DNA of 8,149 nt, taken from positions 1 through 8,149 of the forward strand of contig JBGAWE010000214.1 of the NCBI GenBank assembly GCA_044227705.1, in the 5' to 3' direction. Below, in pieces: positions 1-7,411 of the stretch. Made by a program: the position numbers and the translations under genes. The notes beneath the pieces were generated by a model. That model was not told the DNA's origin. It searched no databases and was given only the letters and a program-made list of their open reading frames with translations. The DNA is from JANOQP01 sp044227705 (GTDB lineage: Bacteria > Bacteroidota > Bacteroidia > Chitinophagales > Saprospiraceae). Position 1 is the stretch's first letter, and each line of letters starts with the position of its first letter.

Positions 1-2280
1 GTCCGCGCCTTCTGGCCAATTTCTGATTCTTTGACGCTGGTCGTCATGGTCAACGAACGGCCGTGGGCCATCCATCTGCCGAGCGGGCGCGTCGAGTTTG
101 ACTACCCTTTTGACGGGGGAAACGAGCTGTTTTCAAGCAAGGTCTTTCTGTTCAAAGACAGCCGCGACCAAATCTGGGCGGCCAATCCGTCACGGCTTTT
201 TCGCATGACGCGGGAGCCGTCCGCTTTCCCATTCGAGTTTTTTTCCGCAAAAAATCCTGCGCTCGGCGGCTGGAACAACTGGCAGCGGGCCGCCTTGCTC
301 TCGCCCGACGGCCGCCGCGCTTTTTTCGGCACGCTGAACGGCAATGGCCTGTTGATTTGGGATTTGCAAACCGACAGCCTCCGAGCCGTGCCATGGAAGG
401 CCGACCCGAAAGCCAACCTACCCGACGTGCTGATGGACGCGCTTTGCTGGACGAATAACCCTGCCCGGCTTTGGATCGCGAGCGAGGACGGGCTGCTATT
501 TTACGAAGATGGGAAAACGCGACTGACCGCCTTTCGTCCGGAAGTTTTTCAAAAAACAAGAGTGAAAAGCCTTGCCGCAGGTCAGTTCCAGGGCAAGAAC
601 TGCCTCTGGCTCGGCACAAAAGGCGACGGCCTATATCGAATATTTCTCGACGAGGAACGAGTGGAAAAGGCCAGCCCGAACCAACCGGGCGAGCCGAAAT
701 TCGACGGCGACGAAGTCCAAAAACTGCTGTTCGACCACGCCGGACGGCTATGGCTGGCTGCCGCCGACCGCGTCTCGGTTTTCAACCCGGAGGACGGAAC
801 GACCCGCATCGCCTCCTTTTTCAACAACAAAAAATGGACGGACGCGCCCGTCTCCGACCTCAAGGAGGACACCGCGGGCCGCATATGGATTTCGACGCTG
901 GGCAGCGGGCTTTTCTTAATTGCCGATCCGAGCGGAAGCGAACTGGGGGCAGAGCATTGCAGCAACGACGTGCCGGGTTGCAACGTGATTTACAACATAC
1001 TCCCCGTCAGGTCGGGCGAAATATGGGCATCGAACGACGCAGGCCATTCGGTTTGGCGCGGAGGAAGGTTCGTCAATTACGTCAGCCGCGTCCCCGGTTA
1101 TGGCGCTATGCTCGAACTGCCCGATGGCTCGGTCGTCTATGGCAGCAACCGGGGATTCGGGCATTTCATCCCTGAGCGTTTTCCCAAGTTCGAGCCGCCG
1201 AGGCCATACCTCCGGGGCTTCGAGGTTTTCGGCAAGAAGGTGTCGAGCGGTTCCGGCCCTGTTTTGCTCGACTATCGGCAGAACCATTTCGCGTTCGAAC
1301 TCGGCGCGGTTGATTTTGGGGAAGCGGCCGAGCCGTCTTTTGAGTACAAATTGGAAGGCCACGAGGCCGAATGGATTTCGACGGGCGGCCGCGACCGCGT
1401 CGAGTACACAAATCTGCCCGACGGGCACTATCGGTTTTGGTTGCGAGCGTCGAACAGGCATGGCATCTGGTCTCGGCCGGCCGCATTGCTCGACATCGAA
1501 ATCAAATCGCCTTTTTGGAAAAGATGGTGGTTCGTGGCCAGCATTTTGGGGCTGTTTTCGGCCGTTTTTTATCAAATCTGGAAAGAAAGGCAGCGAAAAC
1601 AGCGGGCTGCCGAGGTTTTGCGCGAGAAAGAGCGGCTCGTCCTCGAACTCGACAAAAAACTGGCCGAGAACCAGCTTTCCGCGCTGCGGGCGCAGATGAA
1701 CCCTCACTTCCTGTTCAATTGCCTGAACTCCGTCAACTGGTTCCTGCTCAAGGACCGGGCGGGCGAGGCGAGCACATATTTGACAAAGTTCAGCCGACTG
1801 ATGCGCCTCATCCTCGACCACTCGCGCTCGGAGCGCATCCCGTTGGCCGACGAGATTGGGGCATTGCGGCTTTACCTGGAAATGGAGTCGTTACGCTTCG
1901 AGAACGAGTTCGAGTGGAAAATCGAGGTAGAGAGCGGCCTCGACGACGCGGAGGCGGAGGTGCCTCCGATGCTTTTACAGCCCTTCGTCGAAAACTCCAT
2001 CTGGCACGGTTTGATGCCCGCAGCATCGGCGAAGGCTGGACGGCTGGGCATACGTTTCTATTCAGCAGAGTCTGGTCTTGTTTGTGAAATTGAGGACAAT
2101 GGCGTGGGTCGCAACGCCGCCCCAAACCGATCCGAGGGCCACCGCTCGCACGGGTTGAACATCACCGTCGAGCGTCTCGAAAGTTTGACCGAAAAGCGGC
2201 CAGTAGTCGAGTTTTTTGACATGAGGAACAATGCTGGAGAAGCAACCGGAACGCGCGTCTTGATTCGCCTTGGCAATTGA
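1..2280 (+). CDS. Propeller/Y_Y_Y sensor histidine kinase, LytS type (5' partial)
   Basis: This is a membrane sensor kinase that would autophosphorylate on histidine and pass the phosphate to a response regulator, which is not in the window. The frame is open to base 1, so the start lies upstream; the TTG at 31 is only the first possible start codon in view. Window codons about 50-370 hold beta-propeller blades of the two-component-regulator type (IWAAN, LWLGTKGDGLY, GRLWLAA, GRIWISTLGSGLF, GEIWASNDAG). Codons about 415-505 are a Y_Y_Y domain (FEYKLEGHEAEW, YTNLPDGHYRFWLRASN). One membrane helix follows near codons 508-527, then a short coiled coil. The His_kinase domain carries the acceptor His in NPHFLFN (codon 569). 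The ATPase domain shows an N box with FVEN (Asn at codon 665), EDNGVG (codons 698-703) and HGLNI (codon 718). The C-terminus (GTRVLIRL) is complete. The propeller would face the periplasm and the kinase the cytoplasm. The ligand cannot be told from sequence. Confidence 0.95.
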   Translation, partial: VRAFWPISDSLTLVVMVNERPWAIHLPSGRVEFDYPFDGGNELFSSKVFLFKDSRDQIWAANPSRLFRMTREPSAFPFEFFSAKNPALGGWNNWQRAALLSPDGRRAFFGTLNGNGLLIWDLQTDSLRAVPWKADPKANLPDVLMDALCWTNNPARLWIASEDGLLFYEDGKTRLTAFRPEVFQKTRVKSLAAGQFQGKNCLWLGTKGDGLYRIFLDEERVEKASPNQPGEPKFDGDEVQKLLFDHAGRLWLAAADRVSVFNPEDGTTRIASFFNNKKWTDAPVSDLKEDTAGRIWISTLGSGLFLIADPSGSELGAEHCSNDVPGCNVIYNILPVRSGEIWASNDAGHSVWRGGRFVNYVSRVPGYGAMLELPDGSVVYGSNRGFGHFIPERFPKFEPPRPYLRGFEVFGKKVSSGSGPVLLDYRQNHFAFELGAVDFGEAAEPSFEYKLEGHEAEWISTGGRDRVEYTNLPDGHYRFWLRASNRHGIWSRPAALLDIEIKSPFWKRWWFVASILGLFSAVFYQIWKERQRKQRAAEVLREKERLVLELDKKLAENQLSALRAQMNPHFLFNCLNSVNWFLLKDRAGEASTYLTKFSRLMRLILDHSRSERIPLADEIGALRLYLEMESLRFENEFEWKIEVESGLDDAEAEVPPMLLQPFVENSIWHGLMPAASAKAGRLGIRFYSAESGLVCEIEDNGVGRNAAPNRSEGHRSHGLNITVERLESLTEKRPVVEFFDMRNNAGEATGTRVLIRLGN

Positions 2281-2287
2281 AGCCTGC

Positions 2288-2313
2288 CCCTTTAACGATA
2301 TCCAGAGAAAGGG
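2288..2313 (+). terminator. Weak terminator-like hairpin after the kinase gene
   Basis: CCCTTT (2288-2293) pairs with AAAGGG (2308-2313) across a 14-base loop, starting 8 bases after the kinase stop codon. A further G-C pair is possible across a bulged C. The following sequence is ATCGGGCTTTATT, which has only a short interrupted T tract, so intrinsic termination would be weak. The position after a stop codon is the main support. Confidence 0.22.
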
Positions 2314-2408
2314 CATCGGGCTTTATTGTGAGCCGGCAACCGCCGATCTATTTCGTCGGCCCAAAACGGACGACAGACGACAATTCCGGCAGCCCGGCCA
2401 TTGAGGCA

Positions 2409-2416
2409 TATTTTTG
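2409..2416 (+). promoter_or_regulatory. Possible Bacteroidota -7 promoter element
   Basis: TATTTTTG fits the Bacteroidota primary sigma factor -7 consensus TAnnTTTG exactly. It lies 66 bases before the ATG at 2483, a plausible leader length. I do not see a good TTTG or TTG -33 element about 19-21 bases upstream of it, and an 8-mer with two free positions can occur by chance, so this is tentative. Confidence 0.3.
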
Positions 2417-2482
2417 GACTTAACTTCTGCCGCGATTGGGGCCAATCGGCTCAAGCTAAAACTCTATAAAAATTGACTGCCC

Positions 2483-3328
2483 ATGTAAAAGCTGTTTGCA
2501 CTCCTGCTAATTGCCTTTCTATTGCCACCTGCTGTTATTGCTCAAAGCCGCAAGAGCAAAAAAGGGACTTCCATATTGGCATCCACAAGCCTCAACTATT
2601 ATTCCCCGCTAAAGCCCTACAGCTTTGCGAAAGAATTATACATAAAGGATGACAACATCATCCTTACTTATCTCACCCACTACTCTGGCACCTTTGTCAT
2701 TGTTCAAGGTGATTCGATACTGATTAAAAGCAAGTTCGACAGCCATATGCCCAGCCAGTTATTGGGCATAGGTTGCAGTGTTCAATTCAGGGAGTCCAAC
2801 AATCGCTTCCATGAAGTATCACTAACGAGACTTTCCTTTTCCCAATCCGACCACGAAACGACCTATACCGGAGAGGATTCGCAGGGCAATAAATTCTACG
2901 CAAAATCAGGCTACAATGAGAAAACTTTTGTCGTCGGACTTCGCTACGAACTGGGCCAATACTTTGGAAACAAGAAAGCCCCCATCCGATTCGGCTTAAG
3001 CGGCAGCATTGAGCCGACTTATTTCAATTACAAAAATACGCCGTACTCCTCTGCCGATTACCCGTTGAATGCCAAGCTACTCACCCTCGACCTGTCATTG
3101 ATTCCAATGCTGTCGTTCAAGTTTTCCAAGCTCGTGTCGGTCGACTTCAAGTTCATCCCCAACTTTCTGGTGGGCGACGTGGGCAACTTGCGCCGCGGCG
3201 ACCCTCTCCTCCCACCTAGCAAACAGGGCGGCACCCGCATATACAAAAGCCCTGATCTGACATGGGCCTCCAGCGTGCAGTTGCGCTACATGATTAAGCA
3301 GGGAAAAAAGAAACGGGCAGAGGATTGA
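2483..3328 (+). CDS. Exported beta-strand-rich protein, stop codon at codon 2 (possible pseudogene)
   Basis: I do not recognise the family. The frame is open from 2489 to the TGA at 3328. Just before it sits ATG (2483-2485) followed by TAA (2486-2488). Read through that stop, the N-terminus is a classic signal peptide: Lys, then a hydrophobic run LFALLLIAFLL, then PPAVIA with cleavage before QS at about residue 20. A single A-to-T change (AAA to TAA, giving M-K-K originally) would explain this. The first standard start after the stop, TTG at 2522, would remove most of the signal peptide; CTG at 2492 would keep the hydrophobic core but lose the Lys. The mature part, about 260 residues, has alternating polar/hydrophobic strands ending in aromatics (VVGLRYELGQYF, IRFGLSGSIEPTYFNY, LVSVDFKFIPNF, SSVQLRYMIKQ), consistent with an outer-membrane barrel or a periplasmic beta protein. 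The C-terminus is a basic tail, not the usual final aromatic. The first two thirds are AT-richer than the neighbours. Export is well supported; the barrel is inference. Confidence 0.72.
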
Positions 3329-3338
3329 GGACCGGGGT

Positions 3339-3363
3339 CGGCGTGAGCGCCGCGCTTCTTTTT
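3339..3363 (+). terminator. Intrinsic terminator after the exported-protein gene
   Basis: CGGCG (3339-3343) pairs perfectly with CGCCG (3348-3352) around a TGAG loop. CGCTTCTTTTT follows, with the T tract at 3359-3363. It begins 11 bases after the TGA at 3326-3328 and before the helicase start, so it would separate the two transcription units. The stem is short (5 bp, all G-C) and the T-run begins a few bases after it. Confidence 0.5.
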
Positions 3364-3428
3364 CACCAAAAACTCCCAATCAATCCCGCGACCGTTCTAC
3401 TTTGCCCGCCTCAAATTCATCGAAAAAC

Positions 3429-5678
3429 ATGGGAAAACAGGCAAAGAACAGCGATACGCTCCCCTCCTCTCCGCTCGCCGGGCTGCAAGCCGCTTGGCTC
3501 CAAGCGCGCCCCGTGCCGCCCAGCATCGCCGACGTTTTCGACCTCAACGAGGACAGCTTTGCCATCAAACTGGTGCGCGAAGTCCACACCGGCAAGCCCT
3601 TTTCGCTCGCCATCGAGTCGAGCTTTCCGGCCAGCCAACTGCTCAACCATTTCAACTGGGAATCGAAGAACCGCGAGCGCGTCTTCGGGCAGAAGACGCT
3701 TGGGTTTGGCTATCCTTTTCTTTTTTCCAACTTAAAAAAGGACGGCTCGCTGCCCGTCGCCGCGCCGCTCTTTTTCTGGCACCTCGGCATCGAGAGCGAC
3801 CCCTTCAAGCCCGACTGCTGGACGCTGCAACACGCTGAAAACCAGTATGTTGTGCCGAATTATCCGCTGTTCAACCTCATCAAGCAGGAGCTTGAAATCG
3901 ACCTCCTCGACGAGGCGCAGGCCCTCGCCGACCGTCGGCCCGACGGCGACAAACTGGCCGCCTTCGCCGCCAGGCTCTGTGACATTCTCAACCTGGCCGA
4001 CGGCGGCCTCCCGCTCGGCCTCATCCCTTTCCCCGACGAAACGCTTGCCGGCAGCATGGTCAAAAGCGGCGTCCTCCAATGGTCGGGCGTCGTCGGAATC
4101 CTTCCGGCAAGCTCGCGGCGGACGGTCGCAGGACTGCCGCGCGCCCTTTCCTATGAAGGCGAGATTGAAAAAAACGCGCACGGCTTCGGGATGCTCGGCG
4201 TCGATTCCTCGCAAAGAGCGGCCATCATCGCCGCTCGGACGCGGCCGCTGTCCGTCGTCGAGGGCGCGAGCGGGACTGGGAAGACGCAAACCCTCGCCAA
4301 CATGGTCATCAACGCCCTGTCGAACGGGCAGAAATGCCTTGTAGCCAGCCAGTCGGTCAATGCTTTGAAGCGGGTCCAGAACTTCCTTTTGCTCGGGAAA
4401 TTCGGTGATTTGAGCTTCATCCTGCGCGACGCGAGGGGCGATTTGTCGGTCCTGCTCGACATCTTGCGCGTCAGCGCGGACGGCGCCCGGCGTGAGAAGC
4501 CGTGGGACGAGGATGCCTTCAGGCTCACAATGACCCAAGCCCTCCGCGCTCAAGTCAAGCTCGACGCGACCCACGAGGCTTTGAACTCGCCCATTTTCGA
4601 AGGCCTCGGCTGGTCGGAGATCGTGGGCCGCTACCTGCGGGCGAACCGGACGGAGGGGAAGGAGATGCTCTTGAGCCAAATCCAGCCCGCCGATTTCGAG
4701 TTCAACGAGAAGGAGTACCACGAAATCCTCGCCGCCATCGGGCAGGCACGGGAGCTTCTCCACCTTTCTGGGAACCTTCGGCACCCGCTCTCCTTGTTGA
4801 AGAACGAGAACTTCCTCGCCAAGTCCTCCGAAAAGGGGCAGCTTCACGCCGAACAATGGGCGACGCTCATGCTCGACAAGGCACGGGGATTACATCACCA
4901 GTTTTTGGTCAAGTCGAACGAGTACGCCGAGGCTTTGACCGAGCATTACGAGAGCCACTACCTCGAAATGGCGGGCCTTGTTGCCCAAATCCGCGACGGC
5001 GTGGAGGACGGGGTGAACTCATTCGGCCCTGATTTTGAAAAACCGGCCTCCGTCACCGAGAAACTCTACGGTGTCTTTTCAGAGAAATACCGCGAGATGG
5101 TCGCCCAAAAGGACAAAATCGCGGCGGCGTTCGAGGAGTTGAAGAAGGTCTTCGCCCCCCGGAAATATTTTGATTTCGAATTCCCGACGCGCCTTGAGCC
5201 TGGCCACATCAAAAAGATGAGCGAGGCGACGACAGAGTTCGACGCTTCGCTCCGCAACTGGCGGCGGCGCACGGCCAGCAACGTGCGCAGTGAGGTCGGG
5301 CGGCTTTCCGCGAAGTCGAATCTTTTCGAGCTGGATTTCAAAAAGCAGATTGAGTCGCTCGAAAACGCGCTCGAAGAGTTCGTCACCGAGTTCAACGGGT
5401 CGGAGGTTTTTGAGGAAAAAATCAGCCACCAGTCGCTCACGATGCCGAAGCGGCAGGAGTTTTTGGAAGGCGTCATCGACAAACTGGAGACGATCAAGGA
5501 GGCCATGAAGGACTGGCCGGAGTTTTTCCAATGGCAAAAATTCTGGCTCTCGCTCTCCGAACCAGCACGGAAAACACTGCGGGCTTTGATAAAAATCAAG
5601 CCGAAGAACTGGGCAACCGCCTTTGAAAGCTGGTACCTCCACCACCTTTTTGCAGCACGAGTACACCTCGGAACCTGA
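3429..5678 (+). CDS. SF1 helicase (COG1112/DUF4011-like), N-terminal half, frame-broken
   Basis: This is the front half of a large superfamily 1 DNA/RNA helicase whose back half continues at about 5760-7226. ATG at 3429 (M-G-K-Q) is preferred over TTG at 3402; there is no Shine-Dalgarno, as is usual in Bacteroidota. Residues about 30-200 resemble the DUF4011 N-terminus (LGFGYPFLF, then APLFFWHLGIE, then VVPNYPLFNLI and ELEIDLL). A Q-motif-like SSQRAAIIAAR precedes Walker A, GASGTGKTQ (residues about 279-287), which binds ATP. Motif Ia follows as KCLVASQSVNALKRV. Residues about 500-740 form a long, charged, mostly helical insertion with coiled-coil character (for example KKQIESLENALEEFV). The frame ends at a TGA (5676-5678) after a short out-of-frame tail (AARVHLGT). 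It contains motif I but neither Walker B nor the arginine finger, so alone it should not be an active helicase. The stop most likely reflects an indel just upstream, either a sequence error or a true mutation. Confidence 0.88.
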   Translation: MGKQAKNSDTLPSSPLAGLQAAWLQARPVPPSIADVFDLNEDSFAIKLVREVHTGKPFSLAIESSFPASQLLNHFNWESKNRERVFGQKTLGFGYPFLFSNLKKDGSLPVAAPLFFWHLGIESDPFKPDCWTLQHAENQYVVPNYPLFNLIKQELEIDLLDEAQALADRRPDGDKLAAFAARLCDILNLADGGLPLGLIPFPDETLAGSMVKSGVLQWSGVVGILPASSRRTVAGLPRALSYEGEIEKNAHGFGMLGVDSSQRAAIIAARTRPLSVVEGASGTGKTQTLANMVINALSNGQKCLVASQSVNALKRVQNFLLLGKFGDLSFILRDARGDLSVLLDILRVSADGARREKPWDEDAFRLTMTQALRAQVKLDATHEALNSPIFEGLGWSEIVGRYLRANRTEGKEMLLSQIQPADFEFNEKEYHEILAAIGQARELLHLSGNLRHPLSLLKNENFLAKSSEKGQLHAEQWATLMLDKARGLHHQFLVKSNEYAEALTEHYESHYLEMAGLVAQIRDGVEDGVNSFGPDFEKPASVTEKLYGVFSEKYREMVAQKDKIAAAFEELKKVFAPRKYFDFEFPTRLEPGHIKKMSEATTEFDASLRNWRRRTASNVRSEVGRLSAKSNLFELDFKKQIESLENALEEFVTEFNGSEVFEEKISHQSLTMPKRQEFLEGVIDKLETIKEAMKDWPEFFQWQKFWLSLSEPARKTLRALIKIKPKNWATAFESWYLHHLFAARVHLGT

Positions 5679-5772
5679 CGTGGGACCAGCCGACGGTCGA
5701 TGCGCTCATCGCTGCGCGGGAGAAGCTGTACGACCTTTTGCCGGTTCAAATCGGCGGCTCTGTGGCAGTCGA
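5627..5772 (+). other. Frameshifted junction within the helicase gene
   Basis: Coding sense moves between frames here. Up to about 5648 the good frame is the one starting at 3429 (WYLHHL). From 5675 to about 5758 the good frame is the one containing CTG-ACG-TGG (LTWDQPTVDALIAAREKLYD, then LLPVQIGG). From about 5760 the original frame resumes (LWQSKKAKALKKL). The original frame across 5679-5759 gives an Arg/Ser/Cys-rich string (RSSLRGRSCTTFCRF), typical of out-of-frame GC-rich DNA. Two compensating indels suffice: a net -1 between 5627 and 5675 and a net +1 near 5754-5772. A three-insertion reading is also possible: an extra T in TTTTT at 5647-5651 giving LLQHEYTS, an extra base near GG at 5670-5671, and an extra T at 5759. 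The short homopolymers fit a read or assembly error, but a natural lesion cannot be excluded. Confidence 0.8.
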
Positions 5773-7226
5773 AAAAAGCGAAGGCTTTGAAAAAACTCAA
5801 AGCCGAAAATGCCGACGCTTTCAAGACGTGGTTCGGAAAGAACAACCGCGACGCGCTCGCCTCGCTCGACCTGTCGAAGGTTTTCACCGAAAGTTTCGAG
5901 GCGATGACCGACACGCTGCCGGTTTTGTTGGCCACGCCCTCGGTCGCCATCGACGTGATTCAAGCGGACGAACGGGCGTTCGACGTGGTCTTCCTCGACG
6001 AGGCGCACAACATATCCGTGCAGGAAGGCCTCGCTTTGATGAGGATGGGCAAAAAGGTCGTCGTCTTCGGCGATTCGAAACAGGATATGACCCCTGATCA
6101 TGGTGACGACATTCTCGAACTCTGCCGGGCCGAGGGGGCGCACGTCTCCGTTCTCGAATACCAGCATCAGGACTGCCCGGAGGAATGGGTGCGGTTCAAC
6201 CGCGTGGCGTTCGGCACTCCTTTTAAGCGCCTGCCGCGTGGGCATTCGGCTTTCGAGAAGACCGTTTGCGAGTTCGTCGACGGCCGCTACGACCAGTCCG
6301 GTCGCGTCAACCGGGCAGAGGCTGAACAGGTCATCCATTGGCTCAACGACATCAAGCCGACCCCGGCCAACACCTTCCCCGTCGTTGGAATCGCCTGCGC
6401 GACGGTTGAGCAGCGCGACCTCGTGGCCGGTTCGCTGTTGAAAATCAGGCAGAAACGCTCGCCCGGCTTCGAGAAAATCCACCAACTGCTGCTCAACGGG
6501 ATGAACGTCTTCACGTTCGGCGAGCTGCAGGGGCAGCACGTTGACATCCTCATCGTCTCGCTCACGCACGGCCCGGTCGACGCGACGGGCAAGCTCACGC
6601 CCGACCTCGATTTTTGGGACACGCAAGTGGGGCTGAACCAGCTCCACGTCCTCCTGACGCGGGCCACGCAGCGCATCTATGTCGCGCATTCCATCCCGCA
6701 GGACCTCGCTGTATCAAAAGAAAAAAAGGGCGCGGCCATCCTTTTGCACCTCGTCCGCTTCGCCGATTTTTTGCAAAAAACAGAGCCAATTGAGGCCGAG
6801 AAGCAAATCGAAAGCCTCGCCGCGACGCTCGAATACCAGCCTGACGTGGCCCCACCGAGCCTCTTCATGGAGGAGGTCAAGCTGGCTTTGCAGCCCTATT
6901 TCGACCCCGGACAGATCCGGGAGAACACCGACATAGTGGGCGTCGGCGTGCCCCTGCTCGTCCGCTCGGGCAGCGGGAATCTGACGGACGACGTGCTTCT
7001 TTTCGACGGTCTCATCGCCCGGACAGGTGCACCGGCTTTCATGTTCGAGCGCAAATTGAGGAACTACCTAATTAAGTTCAACGTCGATCTGCACCCGACT
7101 TGGTCGGTCAATTGGTGGAAGAACCCGAAGCAGGAGGCGCGACGACTGGCGGGGAAAATCATCGGCCGCGAGGGCGGGATGACGGTTGAGGAGCAGAGGG
7201 AGGCCGTTGCGGAGGCGACCAACTGA
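5700..7226 (+). CDS. SF1 helicase, C-terminal half with degenerate Vsr-like domain
   Basis: This is the back half of the helicase gene that begins at 3429. The ATG at 5700 is not a credible start: residues before about 5760 are out of frame, and real coding resumes at LWQSKK. Walker B is FDVVFLDEAHN (about residue 850 of a repaired 1264-residue protein). Motif III is VVVFGDSKQDM (about 880). The usual HYR segment is replaced by EYQHQD. PVVGIACATVEQRDLV is the AAA_12-type strand. Motif V is FTFGELQGQHVDILIVSL (QG about 1033) and motif VI is QLHVLLTRATQRIYV, with the arginine finger at about 1077. The last 120 residues resemble the Vsr/MTES_1575-type nuclease domain at the end of many DUF4011 helicases: FMEEVKLAL at the front and HPTWSVNWWKNP (about 1221-1232) near the end. 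The expected catalytic Asp and Glu positions read VPLLV and LLFDG, so nuclease activity is doubtful. The protein should be cytoplasmic. It is a solitary gene here. A defence role is possible but unproven. Confidence 0.87.
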   Translation: MRSSLRGRSCTTFCRFKSAALWQSKKAKALKKLKAENADAFKTWFGKNNRDALASLDLSKVFTESFEAMTDTLPVLLATPSVAIDVIQADERAFDVVFLDEAHNISVQEGLALMRMGKKVVVFGDSKQDMTPDHGDDILELCRAEGAHVSVLEYQHQDCPEEWVRFNRVAFGTPFKRLPRGHSAFEKTVCEFVDGRYDQSGRVNRAEAEQVIHWLNDIKPTPANTFPVVGIACATVEQRDLVAGSLLKIRQKRSPGFEKIHQLLLNGMNVFTFGELQGQHVDILIVSLTHGPVDATGKLTPDLDFWDTQVGLNQLHVLLTRATQRIYVAHSIPQDLAVSKEKKGAAILLHLVRFADFLQKTEPIEAEKQIESLAATLEYQPDVAPPSLFMEEVKLALQPYFDPGQIRENTDIVGVGVPLLVRSGSGNLTDDVLLFDGLIARTGAPAFMFERKLRNYLIKFNVDLHPTWSVNWWKNPKQEARRLAGKIIGREGGMTVEEQREAVAEATN

Positions 7227-7237
7227 CGGGAATTTTT

Positions 7238-7251
7238 GGCGGGCAGCCGCC
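7238..7251 (+). terminator. Short GC hairpin after the helicase gene
   Basis: GGCGG (7238-7242), loop GCAG, CCGCC (7247-7251), beginning 12 bases after the helicase stop. It is followed by CAATTT, not a clear T-run, so as an intrinsic terminator on the + strand it is weak. Its position just after the stop codon is the main reason to list it. Confidence 0.25.
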
Positions 7252-7411
7252 CAATTTCGCGTTGCATGAGCGCGGGGCCGACCCTGCCACTTCCTTTGCC
7301 GTGCGGTTCGGCCGCAAATGCGTGGAGGACGGAAAGGCTTTTTCGCCCCTCGCTTCCCATCGAGCAACCACCTGTTCCACAGCATTTTAGATGAAAAAAA
7401 CAACCTCTTTG

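Noticed and set aside
916..1821. 301-codon open frame on the minus strand
   Set aside because: It is antisense to the histidine kinase, which is confidently identified on the + strand.
2281..2404. Possible remnant reading frame continuing after the kinase stop in another frame (begins IEACPFNDIQRKG)
   Set aside because: It is about 41 codons with no start codon of its own and no recognisable similarity. The kinase C-terminus is complete without it.
3394..3405. TTCTACTTTG as a promoter -7 element for the helicase
   Set aside because: It is one base short of the TAnnTTTG spacing and has no convincing -33 element upstream.
3732..4856. 374-codon open frame on the minus strand
   Set aside because: It is antisense to the helicase N-terminal half, which has clear SF1 motifs. 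Long antisense frames arise from the GC-rich codon bias, and the translation shows no recognisable domain.
5647..5678. Programmed ribosomal frameshifting at the TTTTT run
   Set aside because: Restoring the protein needs at least two shifts about 80-120 bases apart in opposite or additive directions. I see no slippery heptamer plus downstream structure arrangement.
5706..6689. 327-codon open frame on the minus strand
   Set aside because: It is antisense to the helicase motif II-VI region. It is a shadow of GC-biased codons with a charged composition and no motif.
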